Below, piece after piece: positions 11,006 through 21,596 of a DNA stretch of 62,136 nucleotides. Source of the DNA: Chara braunii. Lineage: Eukaryota > Streptophyta > Charophyceae > Charales > Characeae. Made by a program: the position numbers and the translations under genes. The notes under the pieces are model-generated. The model was not told the DNA's origin. It ran no database searches and saw only the letters and a program-made list of their open reading frames with translations. Within the stretch, counting starts at the first letter, position 1, and each line of letters starts with the position of its first letter. The stretch covers positions 1,300,986-1,363,121 of the forward strand of contig BFEA01000052.1 in NCBI GenBank assembly GCA_003427395.1, written 5' to 3'.

Positions 11006-11225
11006 ATAGCAAAGGGCCTGCCTCTGCATTCGACATTCGGGTGCTGGCTGCATGTTGCGCAAGCGCTGCTGCGCTATTAGCTGGCCAGCGCTCACGCGCT
11101 CACGGGCGAGCAGGAAGGAGCAGGCAGCCATAGCCGAGCTGCGCTGCTGTAAGCTGGGTGTGGCACAGGGTGGTCCTTGGGTGCATGTGGCATCTGTGTG
11201 TCGGGGAACGAGGTTGTGAGTGAAG

Positions 11226-11315
11226 CGAGAGACTTACCTGGTGCTGGAAGCATGCAGCATTGGCCGCTATCTGCTCGTACTTCGGGAGAGCTGTTGTCGT
11301 CAACTTCGGCATTGT
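11226..11315 (-). other. Antisense splice-donor-like CAG/GTAAGT block
   Basis: ACTTAC at 11232-11237 followed by CTG reads CAG|GTAAGT on the minus strand, a perfect splice-donor consensus. The same block occurs on the minus strand of the GYP-1 type LTRs at 18099 and 41744. The minus-strand frame before it is open. Confidence 0.35.
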
Positions 11316-11819
11316 AGTCTAGGCTAGATAGGATCTGCCATCTGTAATCTGGGCGCCGAGCGCCAGTTAGGATATCAACATTGGTTCTTCGTTGATGATG
11401 ATGATGAGACTATTCCAGCATTGTCAATTATGAGCTTTTCGTGTGCTCCTATTTGGTGAAACTCGTGATGCAATTCTGCTCTTTGTTCGAGGTCAAGACT
11501 ATCTGGTCTTATGTGTATGATGCTGTTTGATTGTTGAAGTTCGCTATTGCTCATCTTCGTTGCATAAACAATACCCCAGATTCCTGAAAGCGTAGAGGTC
11601 TAAGAAGTGCATATCAACTGGAGGGTTTAGACTCCAGAGGCATTTGATCACCTTTCCAGTTACAGCTAATCACAAAGTCGGGTAGTGATTCAGAACCCCG
11701 AGGTTAGCATAGTGGAAGCCAATGCATTGAGAAAAGTAAGGGTCTTAGGAACCGAACAGTGGGCGATCTGTTACCCAGATACCTATATCTCCTTTTTTTT
11801 TAAATAACAGAACCTTATG
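11316..11819. other. No gene recognised
   Basis: Unique-looking sequence without a long open frame, repeat match or RNA motif that I can see. Confidence 0.35.
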
Positions 11820-12060
11820 AATCCAGCACCTTTTCCATTATGGGGATTCTTCCACTGGCAAGTCGGACGAGATTACAATGAATACTCACTCACACTCCTC
11901 CCCCTTGTGGTGTGGAGGTCCGAAGGACGGCATTGATTACTTCCCGAAGGAAGGATGTACCACTCTTCACCCCTGCCAAAGTTAGCCTGTTCTAATGGGA
12001 TTCTGGTCTTATCCTGGGTGCTAGAACCCTACCCTAGCTTACTGCTTCTTTGTCTTTGAC
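11820..12060 (+). mobile_element. Relative of the 54090-54604 retroposon
   Basis: TTCTTCCACTGGCAAGTCGG, the following TTACAATGAATACTCAC-like stretch and GGTCCGAAGGAC with GCATTGATTACTTC align in order with the first part of the poly(A)-tailed retroposon at 54090. No tail or target-site duplication is visible here. Confidence 0.45.
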
Positions 12061-12244
12061 CTGTCTCTGGAGGTTGTTTCTATATCATAGCCTGATATGG
12101 TTGTTGGGGCTGGTCTGAATTCCAGGTATTGCTTGAAAGGGGTCTATTTGGAATTTGGTGAAGGTATTCTTGGTAGTGGAGGTATTAAGGTTTAGGGGGT
12201 GGTTGGGTTTGGGGTTTTAGTTGGCAATGGTGTACTGGGTGATG

Positions 12245-12439
12245 NNNNNNNNNNNNNNNNNNNNNNNNNNNNNNNNNNNNNNNNNNNNNNNNNNNNNNNN
12301 NNNNNNNNNNNNNNNNNNNNNNNNNNNNNNNNNNNNNNNNNNNNNNNNNNNNNNNNNNNNNNNNNNNNNNNNNNNNNNNNNNNNNNNNNNNNNNNNNNNN
12401 NNNNNNNNNNNNNNNNNNNNNNNNNNNNNNNNNNNNNNN
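12245..12439. other. Assembly gap (195 N)
   Basis: Run of N. It abuts the first of three 95-bp repeats, so the gap may hide more copies. Confidence 1.
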
Positions 12440-12897
12440 ATCTGGGAGAAGATGGGCGGAGCTTTCTGAAGGGCCCTGGACGAAGCATTGGGTCACGGTC
12501 ACCATGCCAGCCCACCGGGAGTAGAGCACGCATGGTGTAGTAGGAGATTGTGGTGGTCTAGAGACTGGCACTGGGAAGGATGCAGGACGGAGGGAGGGCT
12601 CTTCGACACTTCTTACCGTGAGGTTGTGTGTTCCTTCTTGAGAGTCCTCTCATTGTGAGGTGTCGAGTGCGCTCAACCTTGAGAGTNGACAATGTTCATG
12701 TGGAGCATCTGGGAGAAGATGGGCGGAGCTTTCTGAAGGGCCCTGGACGAAGCATTGGGTCACGGTCACCATGCCAGCCCACCGGGAGTAGAGCACGCAT
12801 GNATCTGGGAGAAGATGGGCGGAGCTTTCTGAAGGGCCCTGGACGAAGCATTGGGTCACGGTCACCATGCCAGCCCACCGGGAGTAGAGCACGCATG
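12440..12897. repeat. Three 95-bp repeats next to N characters
   Basis: The block from ATCTGGGAGAAGATGGGCGG to GAGCACGCATG occurs at 12440-12534, 12707-12801 and 12803-12897. Copy 1 starts directly after the gap, copies 2 and 3 are separated by a single N at 12802, and another N sits at 12687. Identical copies joined at N characters suggest scaffolding or gap-filling artefacts rather than a true array. Confidence 0.85.
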
Positions 12898-12932
12898 CTT
12901 TGCTGCTTGTCCTTTGTTCGGCTTGCTGCGCT

Positions 12933-13395
12933 GTTAGATGGGTACTGAAGGGCAGGCCAGCCCTAAGTGGGAGACGAGACCGGGCGTCTTTAAATAAACA
13001 CCGGAAGGGGAACCACTAGCTGTGATCGTCGTCCTGCTGCGACGTAAAATAATTCCTGATGACACTTGGGGGCGGTCGTTAAATTGCCTCTGGATCAGCC
13101 AATGGTTGTAAGGCTCGCTGCACGTGAGGATAATCTAGTGTAGGGCTGGCCAGCTCAGCAGTTAGATGGGTACTGAAGGGCAGGCCAGCCCTAAGTGGGA
13201 GACGAGACCGGGCGTCTTTAATCTTTAAATAAACACCGGAAGGGGAACCATTGGCTGTGATCATCCTCCTGCTGCGACGTAAAATAATTCCTGATGACAC
13301 TTGGGGGCGGTCGTTAAATTGCCTATGGATCAGCCAATGGTTGTAAGGCTCACTGCACACGAGGATAATCTAGTGCAGGGCTGGCCAGCTCAGCA
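12933..13395. repeat. Tandem duplication, about 228-235 bp
   Basis: Two units (12933-13160 and 13161-13395) each run from GTTAGATGGGTACTGAAGGG to GGCTGGCCAGCTCAGCA, with the second carrying a 7-base insertion near 13218. Few differences separate them, so the duplication is recent. Confidence 0.9.
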
Positions 13396-13413
13396 GATAC
13401 TCGGGGCACAGGG

Positions 13414-13749
13414 GTGGGCTTGCGTTTGTCTGCGGTAGGCCCGAGCAGGGACCAGCACCGGCCAAGAGTGGCCGTGGTCGCGGCAGCAACGCCGTTTGAT
13501 CAAACCAGCGAGGTTGTGTCTGCCAATGAAGGAGACAGACTCGCAGCCGCCCGGGAAGGTGGCCGTCCCGGCAGGGGCCGAGGACGCGGCAAGATGAAGA
13601 CACACACCGCATCTAGCCCCGAGCCCGGTGCAGCAGCTCCAGCCTCTTGGTCCCAATATGGCATCTCCGAGCAAGCGTTCAAGGCGCGCACGAGATTCCA
13701 CTATTGCCTATGGTGCAACAGCGATCTTCATCAGACACTCCCTGCCCAT
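13414..13749 (+). pseudogene. GYP-1 gag C-terminal remnant
   Basis: A 112-residue frame rich in R, G and P. It ends with CLWCNSDLH, which fits the start of a gag CCHC zinc knuckle (C-x2-C-x4-H), but the final cysteine is not in this frame. It lies about 700 bases before the active site of the protease, where the gag C-terminus is expected. The matrix/capsid-like part of gag is missing. In a live element the knuckle packages element RNA. Call based on position and the partial knuckle. Confidence 0.45.
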
Positions 13750-14101
13750 TGAAAGGCAAGGGCAAACAGGGAAATTGAGCACCGCCGAGAGTGACTCGAC
13801 AACACTCTCGGCGCCTCAGGAACCGGTTTCTTTGCGAGTAACCGGCCTTCATTCAGAGGCGCACGCGGAAGTCGATAGTCCTCTTACTTATTCTTTTGAG
13901 GACTATGCTGCCTGACTCGTTCCTACGCTGGGTACTCAAGCTCAAGGACAAGACGTGTGTGCGGCATCTTCTCCGTCTGGCAGCGGCAACTTATCGTCTT
14001 CAAGTGGTTCTTCACGGGATTCGGCGCGCGCTTCAACATAGAGGTATTGGACCCGCTCACGTCTAAGGATTTCGCATGGCTTCCTCTCCCAACCAGGCCG
14101 C

Positions 14102-15574
14102 TTGCCGGGACCACAATGCGCAGCACTATGCGCTCATCTACACACATACTTATCCTTCTATGCACCACCAACTTCGCCGACGGATGACGAAGTCACGGTG
14201 GGGGACATTCTTGCGTATGTTACCAAGGTGGCCCGCGAGTTTAGCACGCCGCGGTACGATGACAACAACGCACCGCTCATGTATGTCCGCATCCAGGTTG
14301 GGCAAGCGTCTTGCAGCGCTTTGCTGGATAGCGGCGCGTCTCGCAATTTCATGAGCCAATCCTTTATGCAAAGGGCTGGCCTTGGCGCACAAGTTCGGAG
14401 GAAGGCAAACCCGACGGCGATCAAGTTGGCGGATGGAAAAACGTAGCAACTTCTCGACCGTTACATCGAGGCCGTACCGGTTTATTTCGCACCTCATGCA
14501 TGCGAACCAATGACGTTCGACATTCTCGACACGGATTTCGACATCATTCTGGGAATGCCTTGGCTTGCAAGTGCGGATCACACAGTCAACTTCCACCGAC
14601 GGACTCTTAGCGTTCGCGACGCCTTCGGCGCGGAAGTGGCGTGTACTATTCCTCTACCGCACCCTTCGATTCGGTGCCAAGTGGTGACGATCAAATCATT
14701 CCGGGCGACTTGCGCTTACAAGCAACTCGAGGAAATCGGCCTATGTTTCCTACGGACCGTCGCGGCAGCCGACTCTTCACCCACAGACTTGTTTTTGGAC
14801 CCCCATGTGGTGCGGTTGCTGGACGAGTTCGCCGACATCTTCGAGTCACCTACCGGTGTGGTGCCGGATCGGCCGATCTCTCACGAGATTATTCTTGACG
14901 CCGGTGCCGTGCCACCGAAAGGTTGCATCTATCGGATGAGCGAGGAGGAGCTTGAGGTCTTCCGCGCACAACTCGACGACTTGTTGGCCAAGGGCTGGAT
15001 CCGCCCTAGTAGCTCCGCATATGGAGCACCAGTTCTCTTCGTCCGGAAGAAGAACAAGGATCTACGATTGTGTATCGACTACCGCAAGCTCAATGTGCAA
15101 ACTGTCAAGAATGCAGGGCCTCTTCCTTGCATCGACGATCTTCTTGAGTGACTGGGCGGCGCACAATACTTTTCTAAGTTGGATCTGAAATCAGGATATC
15201 ATCAAATCTCGATCCAGCTGAATGATTGCTACAAATCCGTGTTCAAGACGCGGTACGGGCATTTTGAGTGGGTGGTCATGCCTTTTGGCCTCACCAACGC
15301 CCCGACGACCTTTCAAGCGGCAATGACCAACGAGTTTCGTGCAATGTTGGACCGATTCGTGCTGGTCTACTTAAATGATATTCTCATCTATAGTCGAACT
15401 TTGGAGGATCATCTTGGGCATCTTCGACGAGTGTTGGAGACGCTCCGCCGCACCAAGTACAAGGCCAACCGCGATGCCTGTGGAGGTCCTACGCATATAG
15501 GACCCGCTTTTGCCTACGCACGTCACTACAGATGTGTCCGGCTATGGCATTGGTGTCGTCCTCAGGCAACATGA
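14102..15574 (+). pseudogene. GYP-1 protease and reverse transcriptase
   Basis: One reading frame interrupted by two stops. The aspartic protease has LLDSGASRNFMS near 14326-14361, with the catalytic D-S-G-A intact, and the ILGMPWL strand near 14548. After the linker comes the reverse transcriptase: [35 protein letters not shown] and [13 protein letters not shown]. The catalytic box is YLND at about 15368-15379, so the first aspartate is replaced by asparagine and the enzyme should be inactive. The stops are TAG at 14444 (probably from CAG) and TGA at 15149 (probably from CGA). Near 15480 the frame jumps toward RNase H, with the thumb and connection region deleted. Confidence 0.92.
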
Positions 15575-17051
15575 TGGTGTGGACTGACACCCGGTCGAGT
15601 ATTTCAGCAAGAAAGTGCGCGTCATGCATTCCATTGACGATGCACGCAAGAAGGAGCTCCTCGCCTTCGTCCACGTGCTCAAGCGGTGGCGGCACTTCCT
15701 CCTTGGTTGAAGCCAATTTCGATGGGTAACGGACAACAATCTGTTGGTCTTTTACAAGACCCAAGACACCGTCAACAGCACCATCGATCGATGGATGGCT
15801 TTCATCGACCAGTTCGACTTCTTTCCCGATCACATTCCCGGGAAGTCGAACCGTTTTGTGGATGCTTTTTCACGGCGTCCGGATCATTGTACCGCGGTTT
15901 ACTCAACCTTCGAGATCGACGATGACCTGCGGAACAGCTTCATCCGCGGCTACCAAGCCAACCCCGAGTTTTGCGACAAGTACGCGAATTGCTCCTCTCC
16001 TAATCCGGCGCCTTCTCACTACCGGATCCAAGAGGGGTACTTGCTTTTCCACACACGGGGGAAGGACCTTTTTTGCGTACTGAGTGATCCTCACTTGCGT
16101 ACACGGCTTCTTGGCGAGTTCCACGATGCTCCCGCCACCGGACACTTTGGAGTCAATCGCACGATTGGCCGACTTCGCGAGCGATTTTGGTGGCCCGGCC
16201 TTCTCGGCGACGTCACACGCTATTGCGAGTCATGCGAGGTTTGTCGACGTTGCAAATCCCGCAACCACCGTCCGTACGGCGAGTTACGGCCATTGCCGGT
16301 CCTATTGAGGCGAAGGGAAGCGATTGCCATGGACATTACCGGCCCGTTCCCCAAGCACAAGACCGGAGTGGATGGGATTCTCACGATGGTCGACCGACTC
16401 ACCAAGTTCGCCATGTTTTTGCCTTGTCGCTATCATGCCAAGGCACCGGAGTTGGCCGAGGTTCTCTGCGCCGGTTGGATTCGAACCAAGGGTTACCCCA
16501 AGGAAATCGTCTGCGATCGCGACACTCGGTTCAAGTCCGATTTTTGGTTGGCGCTCATCAAGCGATGGGGCTCATCTCTCAAGCCCAGTTCAACGCACCA
16601 CCCTCAGACCGATGGCCAAACGGAGAGAGCGCACCAGACCGCACAGGTTCTCCTTCACACTCTCATTCGTCCTGACCAGAAGGACTGGGTTGAGCGGCTG
16701 CCGGATGTCGAGTTGGCCTACAACTCTTCCATCCACCCCGCTATCGGGATATCGCCTTTCGAGTTTGAGCACGGCTCGCCGGTCACTTCACCGTTGGACA
16801 CTATTACTCCACAAACGACTGAGAGCGACGACCATCTTCTTTTCTTGCGTCGGATGCAAGAGCTTCTTGTCAAGGCACGCGACCAAATGGCTAAGACGCA
16901 GCAGCGCATGAGCCAGCAGGCCAATGGCCAGCGTCTTCCTTGCCCATTTCGCGTCGGCGACCTCGTTTGGGTTTCCGCAGCGGAATTCAGCCTTGAACAA
17001 GACATCTCTCGCAAGCTCCTCCCGAAATGGATGGGGCCTTGCCAACCGTAG
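15486..17051 (+). pseudogene. GYP-1 RNase H and integrase
   Basis: RNase H remnants come first: TTDVSGYGIGVVL, then VEYFSKKV after an in-frame TGA, then ELLAFVHVLKRWRHFLLG ending in another stop, and VTDNN. From 15744 the frame stays open for 435 residues and holds the integrase. Its HHCC zinc module is visible (H-x6-H and CESCEVC near 16228). The catalytic triad is D in MDITGPF, D in VCDRDTRF and E in DGQTERA, with exactly 35 residues between the last two, so the DD35E core is intact. The frame ends after LPKWMGP, where the GPY/F module breaks. Integrase joins element ends to host DNA. The integrase core is the best-preserved part of any element in the window. Confidence 0.92.
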
Positions 17052-17476
17052 CGCCCGCTGGGGAGGCACCCGAGGGACCTTCCTTCACGATTCAAGTGCC
17101 CGCCCACTTGCCCGTCTACCCAATCTTTCATTGCTCCAAGTTGGCTCTTTACACGCCAGCGGAACATGACGATTTTACCGGGAGACGTACGCAAGACCTG
17201 CCCTCTATGGACGATTTCCAGAAGGTCGACGACATCATCTCCCCGCGATGCTACAGCAACAGGCCAACCGAGTATTTGGTGCATTTTGCATACTGCACAC
17301 ACCGAGTTGATCGTTGGTTGACCCGTGCGGAACTTCAAGCAACAGCTCTTGATGTTCTCGCACGCTACGAACGCAAGATGCAAGGCAAGCCGGTTTCTTC
17401 GGCTCCACGCCACGCCCGCGTCCAGGTTCCACCTTCAGATTGTCGGCTTCGCCCTCGCCCCGGCTTGACTTCATAA
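17027..17476 (+). pseudogene. GYP-1 integrase C-terminus with chromodomain
   Basis: A 149-residue frame that continues the integrase after a frameshift near 17045. It contains the end of the GPY/F-like region (PIFHCSKLALY). It then has a chromodomain-like stretch, VDDIISPRCYSNRPTEYLVH followed by FAYCTHRVDRWLTRAEL. The order I-x-R, EYLVxF, W and a C-terminal helix matches the chromodomain used by chromoviruses to target chromatin marks. The TAA stop at 17474-17476 overlaps the polypurine tract, as is usual when pol ends just before the 3' LTR. Confidence 0.85.
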
Positions 17477-17490
17477 GGAGGGGGGGGGGG
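17475..17490 (+). promoter_or_regulatory. GYP-1 polypurine tract
   Basis: AAGGAGGGGGGGGGG directly before the LTR start TGTTAC. This is the plus-strand primer site for second-strand DNA synthesis. Confidence 0.9.
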
Positions 17491-18782
17491 TGTTACATGC
17501 TGCGCTTGCACACGAGGGCCGTTTTCCAGGCCCTGCGTCCCTCAGGCTGAAAGCCTGAAAACCACGGCCTACAGGCCTCGTGACTATTCAGCCCGAAAGC
17601 CTGAAAACAGGGGCCTACAGTCCCTGTGTCGTTTCAGACTAAAAATGGCAATAGCCTTTTTAGCCTGAAACGAAGGGCCATTTTCGGTTGTTCATCAGAA
17701 CGACCGGCCCTGAAACTCAGGCACCGAACCAGGGTTTCGGGAACAGGCTATTCGTAGCCTGTTCCTACGCCAACCTCTGCAACTGCTGCAGCGCCAGCCT
17801 TTGGCACACTTCGGCATTGGCAAGAGCAGCCTCCTCGGCTTGGCTTGCCCTTCAGGCAGTCAGGAGGCAGGCCGAGGTAGTACATAGGGACTTCCCATGC
17901 ACTTCACGGGTAGGCCGGAGGCAGTAGTCTTTAGGATTCGGCCGCAGCACTCTGCAGGGAGCGCTGCAGGGAGTAGTAGTAGCGTTAGCCTTTAGTCTTC
18001 AACGCTGGGCGCAGTAGGTAGCTGTAGTCTCCAGCGCTGGGCGCCATAGCTAGGATAGCACTAGAGAGAGAGAGAGAGATTGGGCGGAGGCCAGAGGTAC
18101 TTACCTGCAACGCCGTTGCTCCAGTTTCGTCTTCGAGGTACCTACAGCACAACGCCAACATCACAGGTTAGTTCCTGGCTCGTAACAGAGAGAGAGAGAG
18201 TTCTTCTTCTTCCTCTTCTCAGTCCACCATCTCCCTCTCACTCTCTCATCCTCTGACTTCACTGCATCTGCAGACTACGAGAGAAGAGAGAAAGAGCTTG
18301 GTGACATTGGATCCAGACTCGACTTTTGGACTTCAGACATTGCAACGAGGGATTATTTGGGACTTGTGACACAGACTTGGTGTTGACGACATTCCCATCT
18401 CTCCCTCTCCTCTTCGTTTGATCCCCTCCTCTTCATATGTGTATGTTTGGACCTGGCGCTTCCTTCCTGTGTACAGCGTCAGGCTCCTTCACACTTTGTG
18501 ATGGACACGATGTATGTTTGGTCTGCGTTCAAACATTGATTGGGATACATATTAGCATTGTAGCATTCTGCTTCGCTACCTTGTACTACGTGAATGAGGT
18601 CAGTCCCGGTCAGGTGAGGCTTTGTACCTAAGTCTTCCCTGCGCTATTCAGCATCATTTTGTATGTATCAGAATGCACATTGCTTGTTGAGATTCTACTT
18701 GCACTGCATTGTCCATTCAGTCCTTTTCATCACATTGCGGATCCTCGGTTATTATGTACATCGCCTATCAGGGCAGGTAACA
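17491..18782 (+). mobile_element. GYP-1 3' LTR
   Basis: It begins TGTTACATGC after the polypurine tract. I place its end at GCAGGTAACA (18773-18782), giving the terminal inverted repeat TGTTAC/GTAACA and the standard TG...CA ends. The next base starts GYP-2 reverse transcriptase sequence. The start holds tandem units built from GCCTGAAA and GGGCCTACAGGCC. The body aligns with the probable solo LTR at 41042-42312, which has a similar length (1292 versus 1271 bp). Confidence 0.8.
18105..18141 (-). other. Antisense exon-like 37-nt module, copy 1
   Basis: On the minus strand TGTAG precedes a 37-base segment that ends CAG and is followed by GTAAGT, so it has acceptor and donor consensus at both ends. 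The same 37-base layout exists at 41786-41750. Both copies are open in one frame (YLEDETGATALQ here, YIEDEAGAMAPQ there). Whether it is ever spliced is unknown. Confidence 0.4.
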
Positions 18783-18936
18783 CCTGTCTCAAATGACCCT
18801 GGTGCTCTTGGAGGGTCTTACTGAAAACTAAAATGTCATCCAAGTAAACTACAATGAATCTATCTAACCAAGGCCTAAACAAGTCGTTCATACGACTCTG
18901 AAAAGTCGTTGGCGCGTTGGTTAGTCCAAAGGGCAT
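18783..18936 (-). pseudogene. GYP-2 reverse transcriptase catalytic segment
   Basis: Minus-strand frame with [13 protein letters not shown], then [11 protein letters not shown] with the catalytic YLDD intact, then [12 protein letters not shown], where homology stops at the GYP-1 LTR edge. Upstream sequence (19100-18940) carries the preceding part of the domain: LNAITVKNAEP, IDDLLDRVQGCEYF and KIDLKSG. It contains a frameshift and an in-frame TAA just before EFIVMPFG (near 18948). Confidence 0.9.
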
Positions 18937-19104
18937 GACTATAAACTCTTAGTGCCCATACCTAGTCCGGAATGCGGTCTTATACTGATCATCAGGATGG
19001 ACCTCTATTTGATGATCCGGACTTCAAATCTATCTTCCAAAAATACTCGCATCCCTGCACCCGATCTAAAAGATCGTCTATACGGGAAACTGGCTCTGCA
19101 TTCT

Positions 19105-20223
19105 TCACTGTGATAGCATTGAGACCCCTATAGTCAATACACATTCTAAGCTTTCCCTCCTTCTTGGGACAAACAAAACTGGTGCTCCAAAAGGAGATGA
19201 ACTGGGCCTAATCCAACCCTTCTCTAGGAGCTCGTCTAGTTGTTTGCGCAGCTCCTCCAACTCGCGTGGGGACATCCTGTACACTGCTCCTTTGGGAGTC
19301 CTACTGCCAGGCTCTATCTCTATACGATGCTGGATTGGCCGCGGTACTACTCTTGTCGGCGGCTTTGCTACATCCTTGAACTCTTCCAACAGCTTGGCAA
19401 TAGCTGGGTCAATGGGCTTCTCCTCCTTAGGCTCAGTGATAGGCCTTACGTAAACTACGAAGACCTGCTCCTCTAATTTCTCCTTTTTCACTAGTCGAGC
19501 GAACGCAGGAGCACTGAGACAGCAATGTGCCAAGGTATTGTCTACACCTGACGCATGGAACAAACGGGCAGTCTTAACCTCGCCTGTCGGACTAGGGAGC
19601 CTACACTCATGCTCTCTCAGGTGGAGTGTGGCCCCTGCTGCCTCTCCCCAATCCATACCCAGGACTATATCAAAAGGAAGGTCGTCTTGTACGAGGAGAG
19701 TCAGGGAATGGAGAACTTTCTCCACCTTCCCATCTTTCTCTAAGCGGAAATACGCCTGGACTCCCTCTACGTAGTCCTCAACACGCATAGTGCGGTTGTC
19801 TGCGAGGACACTCACTATGGGGTCTTCTAACTTCTGGACTTTCAACCCTAGCCTCAACTTCTTCAACGCTCTACGGCTAATATAATTGCGGGTAGCCCTT
19901 GAATCTATAAGGGCTCCTACTCTACTTCTAAAAGTTTCTACATCTACTAAAACTAGTTGTCCTTTACTCTTTTTCTTCATTTTGGCCCAGGCGGGCACTC
20001 TCTCCTTCAGCTCATCGGCCACGCCCGTGAGGGAAGTGCCTAGAGAGACCCTAACACGAGCAGTCTCTAGACAGCTATCTAGGCACCGGCCTGCAACCTC
20101 TGCCATAGGCTCATGTGGTGTGGGAGTTTCTTGTCGGCTCGCGCTCGTTTCCCCACATGGCCTTATGGTAGGGGCAGTTGCAACCCCTACCGGCGGCTGC
20201 CTTTTGACTGTTGGGCAGCCCAT
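19105..20223 (-). pseudogene. GYP-2 protease and RT N-terminus
   Basis: A 372-residue frame. The aspartic protease active site reads LIDSRATRNYIS (codons near 19908-19890). The glycine of the D-S-G-A motif is replaced by arginine, through GGG to AGG, which should abolish activity. Downstream come the DIVLGMDWG strand and then the linker KEEKPIDPAIAKLLEEF. The RT start follows with YRMSPRELEELRKQLDELLE and [18 protein letters not shown], after which the frame shifts. This protease matures gag-pol in live elements. Everything about the order fits Ty3/gypsy pol. Confidence 0.92.
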
Positions 20224-20232
20224 CGGGCCTCT

Positions 20233-20907
20233 CTATACTTTGGACAAAATTGAACTGATGTGGCCAGGGTCACCGCAAAATACGCACTGCCCTTGATCCA
20301 CACGCTGCTGCCAGACGCGCTGGTCCAGGTGCAAATCCTCCCAAGGTCGGCCCTGTGGCAGACCTGGGTGCCAACCACCTCTTTTATAGGGTGACCTATT
20401 ACCCCTATTAGGTGAACGGTTGCCAAAACGGTTTTGCGGGGGACCTTGGCCCCTTCCTCCCGCTTGGCGGTTTCCTCCTCTACCGCCAACCCCCTGATCG
20501 CCCTGGGAACGGCCACCTGAGGCCCGGCCCCATTGGCCCTGGCCTCCTCCTCTTTCTTGCGGCCTCGCTTCGGCTGCGACAACAGCGTAAGTCCTCCCCT
20601 GACTAGCGCTACTGTCCACCTCTTCCTCTAGTCTCCATTCTATCTGCTCGTAAGGGACCTGGTCCATACCTCCCTCGTCTAATGTAAGGATCAAATGATC
20701 CTTGGTCTTGACTTGACCCGAGACACTACGACCCTTCCACTTTTTGCCTTTGTCCAGGTCCTTGTGCCAGAAAGTGGAAACTGACGCGGACCATGCCTCG
20801 AACGGTTCCCTGCTAAGTGCATCGTAGGTCATGGTAGGTTGCTGGCTCTTTTCAAAGAAGTGCCCACGTAAGTGCTCGGGCATAGCGCGGTAAAAGAGGT
20901 TGACCAA
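20233..20907 (-). pseudogene. GYP-2 gag C-terminal half with zinc knuckle
   Basis: A 224-residue frame. The start (NLFYRAMPEHLRGHFFE) is a gag-type helical segment, followed by a long G/R/Q-rich disordered stretch (about residues 115-190). It ends with CVFCGDPGH, the first three ligands of a CCHC zinc knuckle. The fourth cysteine appears only in the next frame (QFCPKYREAR, about 20235-20200), so a frameshift cuts the knuckle. The protein would package element RNA. Confidence 0.85.
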
Positions 20908-21107
20908 TTGGGTCTCAGTGACCCCATGGTCAGGAACGACGATCGTCCATTACACCTTTGAGTGCCCTTGCACTCCTCCACTGACGAGAATGGATGGTTT
21001 GCAGTTTATCTGACGCTTTGACACTGCGGGTCACGTCTGCAAACCGTTCTCTCAGCAACTTTAGGAAGTCGCTGAGGGGAGTGAACGCGGAATAGGCCAC
21101 CAAATCA

Positions 21108-21587
21108 TCATTGCAGTTGGTGGCACGACACAGGGAACGGGGCGAAGCTTGCCGCTTCCTCCCTAAGGGCGTGAATAGCTATCAGGACGTGTTCGTCGGG
21201 AGCGACGTTCTGCAAGTGCACATACGTTTTAATGTTGGCTTCCCAATTGTCGAAGTTCTCCTCCCTCTTTCCACTGTAGGAGTCTGGGAACTTGACCTTC
21301 ACAGACTCTCTACGGGGACGCGCCGCTTCCTCCTTGGGTGTGGCCAACTTGGCACCCTCTATGGCGCCTATGCAATAACGCTCTGTGCTGTCTAGGTGGG
21401 CCTTCACCTCGGATCCCACATGTACCACTAACTCCCTTGTGAATTCCTTGAATCCCAGTCGTATCGAGTGCACAACAATGTCCTGACTTCTAATAAATTG
21501 GTATTGCTCCTCCTGAGCCGCTATCAGGCGTTCGATATTCCTCGCCATGATTTTCATCTTCCCCAACAAATATACCTGCGTCGCCAT
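21108..21587 (-). pseudogene. GYP-2 gag middle
   Basis: A 159-residue frame with VKVKFPDSYSGKREENFDNW, then EANIKTYV and DEHVLIAIHALREEAASF. The pattern F-x-G-x(3-5)-NFDNWE is typical of the start of the retrotransposon gag domain. It ends in tandem stops near 21110. The next gag segment begins at 20907 after a 200-base stretch with no continuous frame (21108-20908), so the gag body is broken there. Confidence 0.75.
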
Positions 21588-21596
21588 CTGGTCCCT

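Larger units (their letters stand above)
13397..18782 (+). mobile_element. GYP-1: Ty3/gypsy chromovirus, 5' LTR not seen
   Basis: In order it has a gag remnant, protease, reverse transcriptase, RNase H, integrase, a GPY/F-like region, a chromodomain, a polypurine tract and a 3' LTR. The order protease-RT-RNase H-integrase-chromodomain defines a chromovirus. No 5' LTR is recognisable upstream; the region before 13397 is occupied by tandem repeats and a gap. The 3' LTR end at 18782 abuts the middle of the GYP-2 reverse transcriptase, so GYP-1 appears to have inserted into GYP-2. The rest of GYP-2 is not seen on the left side. Confidence 0.85.

Noticed and set aside
12440-12897. Three 95-bp units as a CRISPR-like or satellite array
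   Set aside because: Units abut N characters and are not regularly spaced by unique spacers; scaffolding duplication is more likely.
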